64,000 nucleotides of DNA from the NCBI RefSeq assembly GCF_019977755.1, contig NZ_AP025144.1, forward strand, positions 496,001-560,000. The letters run 5' to 3'. A model generated the notes under the pieces. It saw nothing but the letters and a program-made list of their open reading frames with translations. It had not been told where the DNA came from and searched no databases. The translations under genes were made by a program, and so were the position numbers. Shown piece by piece: positions 9,148-18,335 of the stretch. Positions within the stretch are counted from its first letter, which is position 1. Every line of letters begins with the position of its first letter. Origin of the DNA: Vibrio penaeicida. Lineage in GTDB: Bacteria; Pseudomonadota; Gammaproteobacteria; Enterobacterales; Vibrionaceae.

Positions 9148-9495
9148 ATGGAACAGCTGGTGTTTGTGTATGGGACGTTGCGACAAGGCGAAGACAATCA
9201 TCACTTCTTGGAAGGGTGCGAGTTGGTCGCCCAGTTTCGGACAGGGCCTGCGTTTGCTTTGTACGATTTAGGTCATTACCCAGGAATGGTACAAGGTCAA
9301 CAAGAGATTTGTGGTGAAATCTACCGGATCAATGCGCAAATATTGGCTAAGTTAGATCACCTTGAAGATGTGCCATACGAATACCGACGTGAGAAAATGT
9401 CGACTCCATTTGGCGAAGCATGGGTCTATCTCTATCAAGATGGCAGCCAGTTATCGGAGCCAATCGACTCGGGAGATTGGTGCCAGCGCTTTTAG
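9148..9495 (+). CDS. YtfP-like gamma-glutamylcyclotransferase-family protein
   Basis: A 115-residue protein of the AIG2/GGCT fold. The opening V-F-V-Y-G-T-L-R-Q-G is the substrate-loop signature, and G-E-I-Y-R-I...L-D-x-L-E-D-V-P-Y-E-Y-R carries the conserved acidic region in which a Glu acts as the catalytic base in active relatives. Members release 5-oxoproline from gamma-glutamyl amines, but the natural substrate of the short bacterial YtfP group is unsettled. Start set at ATG 9148 because GGAG lies 6 bases before it; GTG 9127 and ATG 9136 are alternatives. It follows tamB by 24 bases and completes the tamA-tamB-ytfP arrangement known from enterobacteria and vibrios. A terminator follows. 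Confidence 0.85.
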   Translation: MEQLVFVYGTLRQGEDNHHFLEGCELVAQFRTGPAFALYDLGHYPGMVQGQQEICGEIYRINAQILAKLDHLEDVPYEYRREKMSTPFGEAWVYLYQDGSQLSEPIDSGDWCQRF

Positions 9496-9563
9496 TTCTG
9501 TAGAACGGTATTGGTGGTGAATGAGTTCTTTGGTTATCCAGAATCCGTTAATGTATTTCAAGT

Positions 9564-9597
9564 AAAACAGCCCAGTCGATATTGGGCTGTTTTTTTA
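9564..9597 (+). terminator. Rho-independent terminator of the tamAB-ytfP operon
   Basis: The stem ACAGCCCA / TGGGCTGT encloses a short GTCGATA-type loop and is followed by seven T. A-rich bases on the left side mean it can also serve the convergent ppa gene. Confidence 0.85.
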
Positions 9598-9633
9598 TTT
9601 GTGGAATGCTATCCAAAGTATTCCGAGTTCAGG

Positions 9634-10164
9634 TTATTTATTCTGCGCTCGATCATAAGAGGTCTGGATTTCCTCTCGTGCGGCGGCAGCGTCTGCCCAG
9701 CCATCGACCTTTACCCATTTACCCGATTCAAGCTCTTTGTAGCGCTCAAAAAAATGCGTAATCTGCGCTTTTAGCAATTCGGGGATGTCATTCACATCTT
9801 GGATATGTTCATACTCTTTTGAGAGTTTACTGTGAGGTACGGCTACAATCTTGGCATCTTCCCCAGACTCGTCGGTCATTTTCAAAACCCCCACAGGACG
9901 ACAGCGGATAACAGAGCCGGGAATAAGTGGGTGTGGTGTCGGAACAAGCACATCCACTGGGTCACCATCTAGGGATAAGGTGTGGTTTACATAACCGTAG
10001 TTGCATGGGTAGAACATGGGGGCAGACATGAAACGGTCCACAAAAACCGCGCCAGAATCTTTATCGACTTCATATTTGATCGGATCTGCGTTTGCTGGAA
10101 TTTCGATTACGACATAAATGTCATCAGGTAATGATTTACCCGCGGGTACATTGTTTAAACTCAT
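9634..10164 (-). CDS. ppa: Inorganic pyrophosphatase (family I)
   Basis: A 176-residue cytoplasmic enzyme that hydrolyses diphosphate to phosphate and pulls biosynthetic reactions forward. The family I signature D-G-D-P-V-D-V-L (about residues 66-73) holds the metal-binding Asp residues. E-I-P-A-N, K-Y-E, R-C-R-P-V-G and D-E-S-G-E-D-A-K-I motifs are all present, and length matches the E. coli hexameric enzyme. The ATG is preceded by AAAAGGAAAGCACA, a good ribosome site. It is a single-gene minus-strand unit converging on the ytfP terminator. Confidence 0.96.
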   Translation of the reverse strand: MSLNNVPAGKSLPDDIYVVIEIPANADPIKYEVDKDSGAVFVDRFMSAPMFYPCNYGYVNHTLSLDGDPVDVLVPTPHPLIPGSVIRCRPVGVLKMTDESGEDAKIVAVPHSKLSKEYEHIQDVNDIPELLKAQITHFFERYKELESGKWVKVDGWADAAAAREEIQTSYDRAQNK

Positions 10165-10331
10165 TGTGCTTTCCTTTTCTAATGAATTTCACTGTACATA
10201 GCTTAAGCGAATTTACCGTAACCTGCTATTCCACTTTAGACCAAAAGGGCATCCTCTTTTGATGGAAATTAACCCAGCTGTGGGTGTCAAATAATCGGAT
10301 TTGGGGTGCTACCTGAGTGACTAAAACGAGA

Positions 10332-10366
10332 AATCCCCACCAGCTTTATTAAGCTAGGCGGGGATT
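10332..10366 (-). terminator. Terminator-like hairpin after fbp
   Basis: The inverted repeat AATCCCC-GCC / GGT-GGGGATT with inner AGCTT/AAGCT pairs lies 23 bases past the fbp stop. On the minus strand the stem is followed by a T-containing stretch. It separates fbp from the ppa promoter region. Confidence 0.65.
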
Positions 10367-10389
10367 ATTCGTATTTATGCTTGGCGGTT

Positions 10390-11400
10390 TCAGTCTTGAT
10401 TCAGTTCAAGAAACTCTTCAACCTTGCGAACCATATTCTTAGAACCCACAAAGAAAGGCACGCGCTGGTGCAGCTCGGTTGGTTTGATTTCCATAATGCG
10501 ATTAACGCCATCGGAAGCCAGACCGCCTGCTTGCTCTATCAAAAATGCCATAGGGTTGCATTCGTATAACAAACGCAGTTTTCCGTTCGGGTGGCTTTGT
10601 GTACTTGGGTAAAGGTAGATACCGCCTTTAAGCAAGTTACGGTGGAAGTCGGCGACCAATGAACCGATGTAGCGGGATGTATAAGGGCGACCTTCTTCTG
10701 GCGAATTTTCCTGACAGTACTTGATGTACTTTTTCACGCCCGTTGGGAAACGGATGTAGTTACCTTCGTTAATGGAGTAAATCAAACCATCTTCAGGGAT
10801 CATCATATTTTCATGAGACAGACAAAAAACGCCGAGTGATGGGTCATAAGTAAATCCATGAACCCCTTTACCCGTGGTGTATACCAGCATGGTTGAAGAA
10901 CCATAAATGATATAACCAGCCGCGACTTGCTTGTCACCGGGCTGGAAAAAGTCTTCTTCTGTTGCTGGCGTACCAATAGGTGAAACGCGTTTGTAAATAG
11001 AGAAGATAGTGCCGACGGAAACGTTTACGTCAATGTTTGAAGAACCATCCAGTGGATCCATTAAAACAACGTACTTCGCATTTTTATTGAGTTCTTTATT
11101 GAATGCGACCGCTTCGTCTTCCTCTTCACTGGCGACACCACAAACCTGATCGCGAGCTTCAAGTGCAGCTTTGAATTTTTCGTTGGCGTAGACATCAAGC
11201 TTTTGCTGAGCTTCGCCCTGTACGTTTTCTGTGCCTACGGCACCCGTTATATCGACAAGACCCGCTTTATTGATTTCTCGGTTTACAATTTTGGCAGCAA
11301 GCTTAATTGAACCGAGAAGAGAGGATAGATCGCCACTGGCGTGAGCGAAGTCATTTTGTTTTTCAACAATAAACTCGCCTAGAGTGCGTATCTCAGACAT
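10390..11400 (-). CDS. fbp: Fructose-1,6-bisphosphatase class 1
   Basis: A 336-residue gluconeogenic enzyme that converts fructose 1,6-bisphosphate to fructose 6-phosphate. The metal and phosphate site [13 protein letters not shown] (about residues 115-127) is intact, as is the sugar-phosphate site near the end ([22 protein letters not shown]). Length is normal for class I. AAAGGAACAAAC before the ATG gives a good ribosome site. The gene is divergent from mpl, as in other vibrios. No regulator site was recognised in the shared upstream gap. Confidence 0.96.
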   Translation of the reverse strand: MSEIRTLGEFIVEKQNDFAHASGDLSSLLGSIKLAAKIVNREINKAGLVDITGAVGTENVQGEAQQKLDVYANEKFKAALEARDQVCGVASEEEDEAVAFNKELNKNAKYVVLMDPLDGSSNIDVNVSVGTIFSIYKRVSPIGTPATEEDFFQPGDKQVAAGYIIYGSSTMLVYTTGKGVHGFTYDPSLGVFCLSHENMMIPEDGLIYSINEGNYIRFPTGVKKYIKYCQENSPEEGRPYTSRYIGSLVADFHRNLLKGGIYLYPSTQSHPNGKLRLLYECNPMAFLIEQAGGLASDGVNRIMEIKPTELHQRVPFFVGSKNMVRKVEEFLELNQD

Positions 11401-11749
11401 GTTTGTTCCTTTGTTCAGTTTTCTGGGCTGAGATCTGAGCTACCGACGACACTGACTGGGGAAGGTCAAGTTTCTCAAGGGTTCACGGTTAAGAAACTAG
11501 GTCGCGTGGTTGAGCTCAGATACAATAAAGTCCCAATCTAAGTTGGGTTGCCTACCCGATAAATGTAGGGGTATCTGGGTTTCATTTATTATTGTATAAG
11601 TTGAATCTTTTTAATGGTAATGAAGTAACGTGCTGATCCTTGAATAATTTTAGTTGGACATCACACTTTTATACTCACATTTCGCTGACATAAATCAGGC
11701 ATGATAAGAAGCAATTAAAGACGTCAAAACAGACTAGGAATCGTAATTT
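11401..11749. other. Divergent fbp/mpl intergenic region
   Basis: These 349 bases hold the divergent promoters of fbp and mpl. I see a weak stem-loop near 11550-11575 (CTACCC / GTAGGG) without a T run, and a TATACT at about 11671 that has no well-placed -35 partner. I could not support any operator or RNA element here. Confidence 0.35.
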
Positions 11750-13114
11750 ATGCATATTCATATTTTGGGAATTTGCGGGACATTTATGGGCGGAGCAGCG
11801 GTATTGGCTCGTCAAATGGGGCACAAAGTCACGGGATCTGATGCCAATGTATACCCCCCAATGAGCACGCTATTAGAATCTCAGGGTATCGAAATTATAG
11901 AGGGGTTTGACCCGTCGCAATTGGAGCCGAAGCCAGACTTGGTGGTGATTGGTAATGCAATGAGTCGTGGAAACCCTTGTGTAGAATATGTACTGAATCA
12001 CAATCTGAAATACACATCAGGTCCACAGTGGCTGCAAGAATTTTTGTTGCATGATCGCTGGGTGTTGGCGGTATCTGGAACGCATGGCAAAACGACCACG
12101 TCGAGCATGCTAACTTGGATCCTTGAGCACTGCGGTTATCAACCCGGATTTTTAGTTGGGGGCGTTTTAGGCAATTTTGGTGTTTCGTCTCGTCTTGGTG
12201 AAAGTATGTTTTTCGTGGTCGAAGCGGATGAGTATGACAGCGCTTTTTTTGATAAACGTTCTAAGTTTGTTCATTATCACCCGCGAACTTTGGTGATGAA
12301 TAATCTTGAGTTTGATCATGCAGATATCTTCGACGACTTGGATGATATTAAGCGACAGTTCCATCATTTGATCCGTACCGTGCCTGAAAATGGCCGTATA
12401 TTTTCCCCAATTAATGACGAAGCGCTTGAAAGCGTGCTTGAGCAGGGTTGTTGGAGCGAACAAGAAAAGACAGGCTTCAATGGCGACTGGCAATCCGAAA
12501 AGATCAAATCAGACGGCAGTGAATTTAACGTTATCTTCCAAGGCAAACATGTTGGCAAGGTTTCTTGGAACCTGATTGGTGATCACAACGTCGATAATGC
12601 ACTGATGGCGATTGCGGCGGCGAGGCACGTGGGTGTTACGCCTGATTTAGCATGTGAAGCTCTGGCGTTATTTGTAAACACAAAAAGACGCCTAGAGCTG
12701 AAAGGCGAGGTGAATGGTATTACGGTTTACGATGATTTTGCTCATCACCCAACCGCCATTGAACTAACGTTACAAGGATTACGTAATAAGGTTGGTGAAG
12801 GAAAAATTCTAGCGGTGCTAGAACCTCGCTCCAGCACGATGAAAATGGGTGTTCATAAAGAAACACTCGCCAATGCACTAAGTGCTGCCGATTCCATCTA
12901 TTTGTTTCAGCCAGATAATATCCAATGGTCAGTCGACGATGTTGCGAGTCAATGCCATCAACCGGTGCAGACTAGCGACGACATCAATACGCTGGTTACA
13001 CGTATCGTCGAAGAAGCTAAACCAGGCGATCAGATATTGGTGATGAGCAATGGGGGATTCGGTGGGATTCATGATAAGTTACTCAATGCACTCACGGCTG
13101 ATACGCTAACCTAA
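11750..13114 (+). CDS. mpl: Mpl, murein tripeptide ligase
   Basis: A 454-residue cytoplasmic Mur-ligase-family enzyme that joins the recycled tripeptide L-Ala-gamma-D-Glu-meso-DAP to UDP-MurNAc, using ATP. The N-terminal Rossmann-like opening H-I-L-G-I-C-G-T-F-M-G-G-A-A is the Mpl form of the UDP-binding loop. The ATP loop S-G-T-H-G-K-T-T-T-S-S-M lies near residue 110, followed by E-A-D-E-Y-D-S-A-F-F and the C-terminal D-D-F-A-H-H-P-T-A. These distinguish Mpl from MurC. The gene belongs to cell-wall recycling. It precedes ubiX by 18 bases, so the two are probably transcribed together. Confidence 0.95.
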   Translation: MHIHILGICGTFMGGAAVLARQMGHKVTGSDANVYPPMSTLLESQGIEIIEGFDPSQLEPKPDLVVIGNAMSRGNPCVEYVLNHNLKYTSGPQWLQEFLLHDRWVLAVSGTHGKTTTSSMLTWILEHCGYQPGFLVGGVLGNFGVSSRLGESMFFVVEADEYDSAFFDKRSKFVHYHPRTLVMNNLEFDHADIFDDLDDIKRQFHHLIRTVPENGRIFSPINDEALESVLEQGCWSEQEKTGFNGDWQSEKIKSDGSEFNVIFQGKHVGKVSWNLIGDHNVDNALMAIAAARHVGVTPDLACEALALFVNTKRRLELKGEVNGITVYDDFAHHPTAIELTLQGLRNKVGEGKILAVLEPRSSTMKMGVHKETLANALSAADSIYLFQPDNIQWSVDDVASQCHQPVQTSDDINTLVTRIVEEAKPGDQILVMSNGGFGGIHDKLLNALTADTLT

Positions 13115-13147
13115 GAGTGGACTGATTTTTCAATGCAAGAAGTAAGA

Positions 13148-13771
13148 ATGACTCAAAAAAATAAAGCCATTACGTTGGCATTTACAGGGGCATCCGGAGC
13201 ACCTTATGGGCTCCGGCTACTGGAATGCCTACTCGCCGCAGATTACACCGTCTATTTGTTGATATCTTCCGCCGCGCGAGTGGTGATGGCAACGGAACAT
13301 GGGTTGAAACTACCGGGCTCTCCAGATGGCGTAAAAGAAGCGCTGGTTGAACACCTTCAGTGCGATGCGGATAAGCTCATCGTTTGCGGTAAAGAAGATT
13401 GGTTTTCACCCGTAGCTTCAGGTTCGGCAGCACCGAAACAGATGGTGGTTTGCCCTTGCAGCGCAGGCAGTGTGGCTGCCATCGCCCACGGCATGTCGGA
13501 TAATCTTATAGAGCGTGCTGCCGATGTGGTCATGAAAGAGCGTGGGCAATTACTTTTGGTTGTTCGTGAAACGCCTTTTTCTACTCTTCATTTGGAAAAT
13601 ATGCATAAGCTCTCGCAAATGGGTGTCACCATTATGCCTGCCGCACCGGGATTTTATCATCAACCAACTAGCATTGATGACTTAGTCGACTTTATGGTTG
13701 CACGCGTTCTTGACCATTTAGGTGTCGAGCAAGGATTGGTCCCTCGTTGGGGATATGATCAGCGCAATTAG
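13148..13771 (+). CDS. ubiX: UbiX-family flavin prenyltransferase
   Basis: A 207-residue flavoprotein of the UbiX/Pad1 family, which attaches a dimethylallyl group to FMN to make the prenylated cofactor of UbiD-type decarboxylases in ubiquinone synthesis. Visible signatures are [15 protein letters not shown] (FMN loop), [26 protein letters not shown], and [13 protein letters not shown]. It is about 18 residues longer than E. coli UbiX, mainly in the middle. ATG 13148 has a GA-rich upstream stretch; ATG 13133 is the in-frame alternative with a poorer site. The gene lies just after mpl. Confidence 0.88.
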   Translation: MTQKNKAITLAFTGASGAPYGLRLLECLLAADYTVYLLISSAARVVMATEHGLKLPGSPDGVKEALVEHLQCDADKLIVCGKEDWFSPVASGSAAPKQMVVCPCSAGSVAAIAHGMSDNLIERAADVVMKERGQLLLVVRETPFSTLHLENMHKLSQMGVTIMPAAPGFYHQPTSIDDLVDFMVARVLDHLGVEQGLVPRWGYDQRN

Positions 13772-13829
13772 AAACGATTGAAGTAATTGCATATGGCTAA
13801 GTTCATAGAAGTCGATAAAATAGAACCAC

Positions 13830-13945
13830 TCTCATCGGGGTGCTAAATGAATAGGCGATGTTTGCATCGCTTTTCTTATGGCTGAGATAAACCTTTGGTT
13901 TGAACCCGTACACCTGAACCAGATAATACTGGCGTAGGAATTGAG
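13830..13945 (+). promoter_or_regulatory. TPP (THI-box) riboswitch
   Basis: The thiamine pyrophosphate aptamer is recognisable from its conserved pieces in order: CGGGGTGCT at 13836, GGCTGAGAT at about 13880, ACCC then the hallmark CCTGAACC-AGATAATACTGGCGTAGGAA at 13912-13940. It lies 58 bases before thiB. The segment after it (GGAAATTTACCCC... up to the start) could form the expression platform. Binding of TPP is expected to shut off the thiBPQ importer. Confidence 0.95.
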
Positions 13946-14002
13946 CGCGGAAATTTACCCCTCTCAACACCTGTGCCGCTCAACAATGGATAGGAGCGAC
14001 CA

Positions 14003-15010
14003 GTGAAATACGCACTGACTACTCATGTATTGACGACAACAGCACTTTCTACACTTGCTGCCACACCGGCATTCGCCGCAGAAAACACGCTAACGGTTTA
14101 CACGTACGACTCTTTTGCTGCGGATTGGGGACCGGGTCCAACGGTCGAAAAAGCGTTTGAAGCTCAATGCGGATGTAATCTAGAGTTTGTTGCACTTGAC
14201 GATGGCGTGACCATTCTCAATCGCTTACGCCTTGAAGGTAAAAACAGCAAAGCGGATATCGTTCTTGGTCTTGATAACAATCTAATGGCTGAGGCAAAGA
14301 AAAGCGGTTTGCTTGCCGAACATAGCGTTGACACGACTAACGTGACGATCCCAGGTGGCTGGAAAGACAGCACATTTGTCCCTTACGATTACGGCTATTT
14401 TGCGTTTGTTTATAACAAAGAAAAACTCACCAACCCACCCAAGAGCCTAAAAGAGCTGGTTGAAAAGCGTGATGATCTTAAAGTGATTTACCAAGATCCA
14501 CGTACCTCGACGCCTGGTCAAGGTTTAATGCTGTGGATGAAGTCGGTGTATGGCGACAATACGACGGATGCATGGAAACAACTGGCCAAGAAAACGGTCA
14601 CCGTAACGAAAGGTTGGTCTGAAGCGTACTCAATGTTCTTGGAAGGCGAGTCCGATCTTGTGCTTTCATACACAACATCTCCGGCGTATCACTTAATTGC
14701 AGAAAAAGACGCCAAATATGCAGCTGCTAATTTTGCTGAAGGTCATTACACTCAGATTGAAGTCGCGGCAAAAGTGAAGGCGAGTGAAAATCAAAAATTA
14801 GCCGACGAATTTATGGCGTTCATTCTAAGCGATGAGTTCCAATCTGCGATGCCGACAGGCAACTGGATGTACCCAGTAACTGCAGTTGAGCTTCCTGAAG
14901 GATACAACACGTTAACCGTTCCAGCGAAAGTCTTGTCTTTCTCTTCAGATGAAGTCGCTGAGAGCAGAAAAACGTGGATTAAGGAATGGCAAAACGCCCT
15001 GACTTTCTAA
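14003..15010 (+). CDS. thiB: Thiamine ABC transporter substrate-binding protein
   Basis: A 335-residue periplasmic protein that captures thiamine, TMP and TPP for the ThiPQ importer. Residues 1-26 form a signal peptide ending A-T-P-A-F-A/A. The mature part opens T-L-T-V-Y-T-Y-D-S-F-A-A-D-W-G-P-G-P, and Y-D-Y-G-Y-F-A-F-V-Y-N and D-P-R-T-S-T-P-G-Q-G-L are the characteristic ThiB blocks. The start is GTG with TAGGAGCGACCA before it. It heads thiBPQ, with the TPP riboswitch immediately upstream explaining its regulation. Confidence 0.95.
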   Translation: MKYALTTHVLTTTALSTLAATPAFAAENTLTVYTYDSFAADWGPGPTVEKAFEAQCGCNLEFVALDDGVTILNRLRLEGKNSKADIVLGLDNNLMAEAKKSGLLAEHSVDTTNVTIPGGWKDSTFVPYDYGYFAFVYNKEKLTNPPKSLKELVEKRDDLKVIYQDPRTSTPGQGLMLWMKSVYGDNTTDAWKQLAKKTVTVTKGWSEAYSMFLEGESDLVLSYTTSPAYHLIAEKDAKYAAANFAEGHYTQIEVAAKVKASENQKLADEFMAFILSDEFQSAMPTGNWMYPVTAVELPEGYNTLTVPAKVLSFSSDEVAESRKTWIKEWQNALTF

Positions 15011-15077
15011 GTTTTACATTATCGACAAGCCATGCATAATGCGTGGCTTGCTTGTATATGCATAGGCTCATTCTGCT

Positions 15078-16673
15078 GTGATTCGAAATGTACCTAAAGT
15101 CGGGATAGTCGTCGCGACGGTTATCTTAATCTTTGTTGTCTCCGCTTTGTGGGCATTATTGTCAAATGCGCCTTCTCTGAATCCTCTCCAAATATGGTCT
15201 GATCCATATTATCGCCATGTTACCCAGTTCAGCTTTTATCAAGCTTTTCTGTCTACATTACTCAGCGTAGGGTTTGCCATTCCTGTCGCGCACGCACTGT
15301 CTTACCGACAATTTCCCGGTAGAAGCTTACTGCTTAAGCTGTTTGCTAGCACGTTGGTGTTACCAGTTTTAGTTGGGGTATTCGGAATATTAGCCATATA
15401 TGGCAACAGTGGTTTGATTGCCGATTGGCTGAAAGACAATGGGATGTCTTTGCCTTTTTCGATTTATGGTTTAAACGGCATTTTGCTCGCCCATGTGTTT
15501 TTTAACCTGCCGTATGCAACTCGGCTCCTGCTTCAAGCGTTAGAGAGTATCCCGCCAGAGCAACATAAATTATGTGCCCATTTAGGGATGTCCCGATGGA
15601 ATAAATTTCGCTGGGTAGAGTGGCCTCGATTGGCAACGCAGCTCCCTCAAGTGTGTGGTTTGGTCTTTATGCTTTGCTTTACGAGTTTTGCTACTGTTAT
15701 GGCACTCGGCGGGGGACCGAAATCAACGACAATCGAATTAGCTATCTATCAAGCGATAAAATTCGATTTTGATCTTCAAACGGGTGCGTTGCTAGCCATG
15801 TGGCAAATGTTGTTGTGTGGCGTACTCGCCATCAGTGTTCAAAAGCTATCAAAGCCTTTGTCTGTGACTTCAGGAAGCTTGAAACCACTGCCTATGTATT
15901 CTGATAGCCGCAAAGCCAAAGCTTGGGACACCATTTGGATAGGTTTAGTGATGATGTTGGTGTTGCCGCCTCTAACAATGGTTGTGTTAAGCGGTCTTAA
16001 CAGCAAAGTATTTATCGTATTGTCGGATGGTCGTTTTTGGAACGCTGTGCTTTCCTCGCTTCAGGTCGCCTTACTAGCCAGTATTTCTGCGTTGCTATTG
16101 GGTGCAGCGATTTTGTCGACTAGCCGAGTATGGCGACTCAAAAAACAACATTTTCGTGCCGATAAAATAGAATTGGCGGGTACCATTATCCTCGTCACAC
16201 CGGGCTTAGTGATCAGTACCGGGTTGTTTTTATTGATCAGAGAAATAGCCGACGTATTTAGCCTAGCATTTTGGATTGTCGTTGCAGTGAACTGTTTAAT
16301 GGCATTGCCTTACGTTATCAAAACATTGTCGCTCCCTATGTACCAATTGGTTCAACAGTATCAATATCTAACAGCAAGTTTAGGTATTCGAGGGTGGAAT
16401 CATTTTCGCCTAATGGAGTGGCGAGCACTGCGAAAACCCTTTGCCCATGCTTTCGCTATAAGCTTTATGCTATCGATGGGCGATCTTAGCGCGATTGCTC
16501 TGTTTGGTAGCCAAGAGTTTAGGACTCTGCCTTTGTATTTATTTCAATTACTTGGAAGCTACCAAATGGAAGCGGCAGCAGTGGTTTCTTTGTGCCTTTT
16601 ACTTCTGAGTGTGTTGAGTTTTTCACTTGTTGAAGCCCTATTTAAACAGAGAGTTCCCCATGACCATTCTTAG
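15078..16673 (+). CDS. thiP: Thiamine ABC transporter permease
   Basis: A 531-residue inner-membrane protein with about 12 transmembrane helices in two halves, each a BPD-type permease domain (about residues 55-265 and 325-520). The EAA-type coupling loops are visible as E-H-K-L-C-A-H-L-G-M-S-R-W-N-K-F-R and Y-Q-Y-L-T-A-S-L-G-I-R-G-W-N-H-F. The fused double-permease layout is normal for ThiP. The start is GTG at 15078, 67 bases after thiB, and the 3' end overlaps thiQ by 14 bases, so the two are translationally coupled. Confidence 0.93.
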   Translation: MIRNVPKVGIVVATVILIFVVSALWALLSNAPSLNPLQIWSDPYYRHVTQFSFYQAFLSTLLSVGFAIPVAHALSYRQFPGRSLLLKLFASTLVLPVLVGVFGILAIYGNSGLIADWLKDNGMSLPFSIYGLNGILLAHVFFNLPYATRLLLQALESIPPEQHKLCAHLGMSRWNKFRWVEWPRLATQLPQVCGLVFMLCFTSFATVMALGGGPKSTTIELAIYQAIKFDFDLQTGALLAMWQMLLCGVLAISVQKLSKPLSVTSGSLKPLPMYSDSRKAKAWDTIWIGLVMMLVLPPLTMVVLSGLNSKVFIVLSDGRFWNAVLSSLQVALLASISALLLGAAILSTSRVWRLKKQHFRADKIELAGTIILVTPGLVISTGLFLLIREIADVFSLAFWIVVAVNCLMALPYVIKTLSLPMYQLVQQYQYLTASLGIRGWNHFRLMEWRALRKPFAHAFAISFMLSMGDLSAIALFGSQEFRTLPLYLFQLLGSYQMEAAAVVSLCLLLLSVLSFSLVEALFKQRVPHDHS

Positions 16674-17370
16674 TTTACAAGATGTGCATTACCGCTATAA
16701 CGATGAGCTGTTTAGGTTTAACTTAGATGTGAGTGAAGGCGATATCGTTTCATTGATGGGGCCAAGTGGCGCAGGAAAATCTACGTTATTGTCGCTGGTG
16801 GCAGGTTTTATTCAGCCACAGTCAGGGCAGATCCTTGTCGCGGGGCAATCGGTTTTAGGGTTACCGCCACACCAGATTCCTTTGTCTATGCTATTCCAAG
16901 AAAACAACCTATTTGCTCACTTAACCGTGCGTGAAAACATAGGGTTGGGTATAGAACCTAGCTTAAGGCTTTCTTCAAAACAGAAAGGGCAGGTAGAAGA
17001 AGCGGCGGTAATGGTCGGGAACGGTGACTTTTTGGATCGACTTCCAGAGCAGCTTTCTGGCGGACAGAAACAGCGGGTGGCATTGGCGAGATGTTTTGTT
17101 CAGCCTCATTCCATTTGGCTTTTGGATGAACCTTTCTCAGCGCTTGACCCTGTCATTCGTGAGGAAATGCTCTCGCTGGTACAAACGTTAGCCAAAGAGA
17201 GAAACATTGCCATCGTGATGGTGACGCACCACGTCAGCGATGCGAAATCCATTGCCACTCAATTTGCTTACATGTCAAAAGGGGAGGTGCGTTCGGTATT
17301 GCCGATAGAGGAGTTAGTTGCAACGAACTCAAACCAAGAAATAGCGGTATTTGTTAGAGCGGGTGAGTAG
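16660..17370 (+). CDS. thiQ: Thiamine ABC transporter ATP-binding protein
   Basis: A 236-residue ATPase that powers thiamine import with ThiP. Walker A G-P-S-G-A-G-K-S-T, Q-loop M-L-F-Q-E-N-N, ABC signature L-S-G-G-Q-K-Q-R, Walker B W-L-L-D-E-P and the H-loop V-T-H-H are all intact. The start at ATG 16660 lies inside the last codons of thiP, preceded by GAGAG; an upstream frame extension to 16627 lacks a ribosome site. It ends 2 bases before the convergent yjfI-like gene, with no terminator visible between them. Confidence 0.94.
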   Translation: MTILSLQDVHYRYNDELFRFNLDVSEGDIVSLMGPSGAGKSTLLSLVAGFIQPQSGQILVAGQSVLGLPPHQIPLSMLFQENNLFAHLTVRENIGLGIEPSLRLSSKQKGQVEEAAVMVGNGDFLDRLPEQLSGGQKQRVALARCFVQPHSIWLLDEPFSALDPVIREEMLSLVQTLAKERNIAIVMVTHHVSDAKSIATQFAYMSKGEVRSVLPIEELVATNSNQEIAVFVRAGE

Positions 17371-17371
17371 A

Positions 17372-17770
17372 TCAATACTCTAGGTGATGGTTGTACATGT
17401 CGATAAAAGCTTCGGCGTTTGTGAAAAGCGTTGCCACTTCAATGATGACACTTTCTTCTTTAGCTTGAGATGACAGCGATCCAAATGCAGTGTAGTAGCT
17501 CACCTCGTCTACGTTGTTTATACCGACGTTGGTTAATGGAATCAGTTTGTGAGTTTGTAGGATCTCCTTATTGAGGGCGTTAACATCTTTTACGTTACGT
17601 TCTGGGAATAGAATACTTTCTATGACGATCTGATGTTCAGAAATACTTAAGTAGGCAATTAAGCTGTCTTCTTTGTTGTTGATGATTAGCGTTCCTGAAT
17701 CAATGGAATCAACCTCCCATCCTCTTCTCGTGTCTATTAGTTTCTGCAATCCGCCTAATGTCCATGACAC
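17372..17770 (-). CDS. YjfI-like protein (DUF2170)
   Basis: A 132-residue soluble protein resembling the YjfI/DUF2170 family: M-S-W-T-L-x-x-L-x-x-L, then a central S-I-S-E-x-Q-I-V-I-E-S-x-L-F-P and L-N-x-x-I-L-x-T-H-K-L-I-P-L-T-N, and a final Y-Y-T-A-F-G-S-L-S-S. In enterobacteria the family member sits with yjfJ (a PspA/VIPP homologue) in an envelope-related cluster. Those partners are absent here, so the gene is an isolated member and its function is unknown. GTG start with AAGGATTATTATT upstream. Confidence 0.75.
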   Translation of the reverse strand: MSWTLGGLQKLIDTRRGWEVDSIDSGTLIINNKEDSLIAYLSISEHQIVIESILFPERNVKDVNALNKEILQTHKLIPLTNVGINNVDEVSYYTAFGSLSSQAKEESVIIEVATLFTNAEAFIDMYNHHLEY

Positions 17771-18335
17771 AATAATAATCCTTTAAAATCAGCTGGTAAG
17801 GTCATGGAGTATAGAGAATAAGTGACTTATGGCAACACACGATTATTGTGCCTTGTTGTCAATGAAACCTCTATTGTTACGAATAGTGTCAATATATCTA
17901 CTTGTTATAGTGAGCGTATTTTTAGGCAAGTTATAAATATTGCTTTCTAAATTAAATTTATATTTTTTCAAGTAGTCATAATTATTGGGATACGCATCAC
18001 TCTTTATTCTTTTTTTACGAATTCTATGGGGATGGAATCACATTTCCCCTTAAATGAAATAGTCGTAAAACGTTACGTCAGAAATCCAATTTTTATAATT
18101 TCTGTGAATGATTTTTTGCTCACTTATCATTTTTATTTTATGCCTTACTATTTGAAACCTTTTCTCTCATTTAATTTATTTTAGGTAACAAAATAAATAA
18201 TATCCGGATCTTTCTTATCCAATATTTATTAAATTGGGATATTCTTCACGCAAAATGCAACCGGTTGCGCTTTTTTGTTAATTCAGTTTTTGATAGAGTT
18301 TTTATAGTTCATTAATTGATCAACTGGAGTGAATT
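17771..18335. other. Long AT-rich control region upstream of the PTS operon
   Basis: This 565-base gap is strongly AT-rich, with many A and T runs. The clearest element is the palindrome at 18257-18268 listed separately. I looked for a CRP site (TGTGA-N6-TCACA) and found only half-sites. No open frame longer than about 30 codons with a ribosome site is present. The region could bind H-NS-like silencers; this is inference from composition only. Confidence 0.4.
18257..18268 (+). promoter_or_regulatory. Perfect palindromic operator for a LacI-family repressor
   Basis: GCAACCGGTTGC is a perfect 12-base palindrome with the central CG step and AACCGGTT core typical of LacI/GalR-family operators. 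It lies 68 bases before the IIB gene, which fits repression of the PTS operon by the LacI-type protein encoded at its far end. Confidence 0.75.

Noticed and set aside
11550..11580. Possible attenuator hairpin in the fbp/mpl gap
   Set aside because: Stem of six pairs with no T run and no placement relative to either start that would make sense.
17990..18150. CRP site upstream of the PTS operon
   Set aside because: Only half-sites such as TGTGA without a TCACA partner at the right spacing were found.
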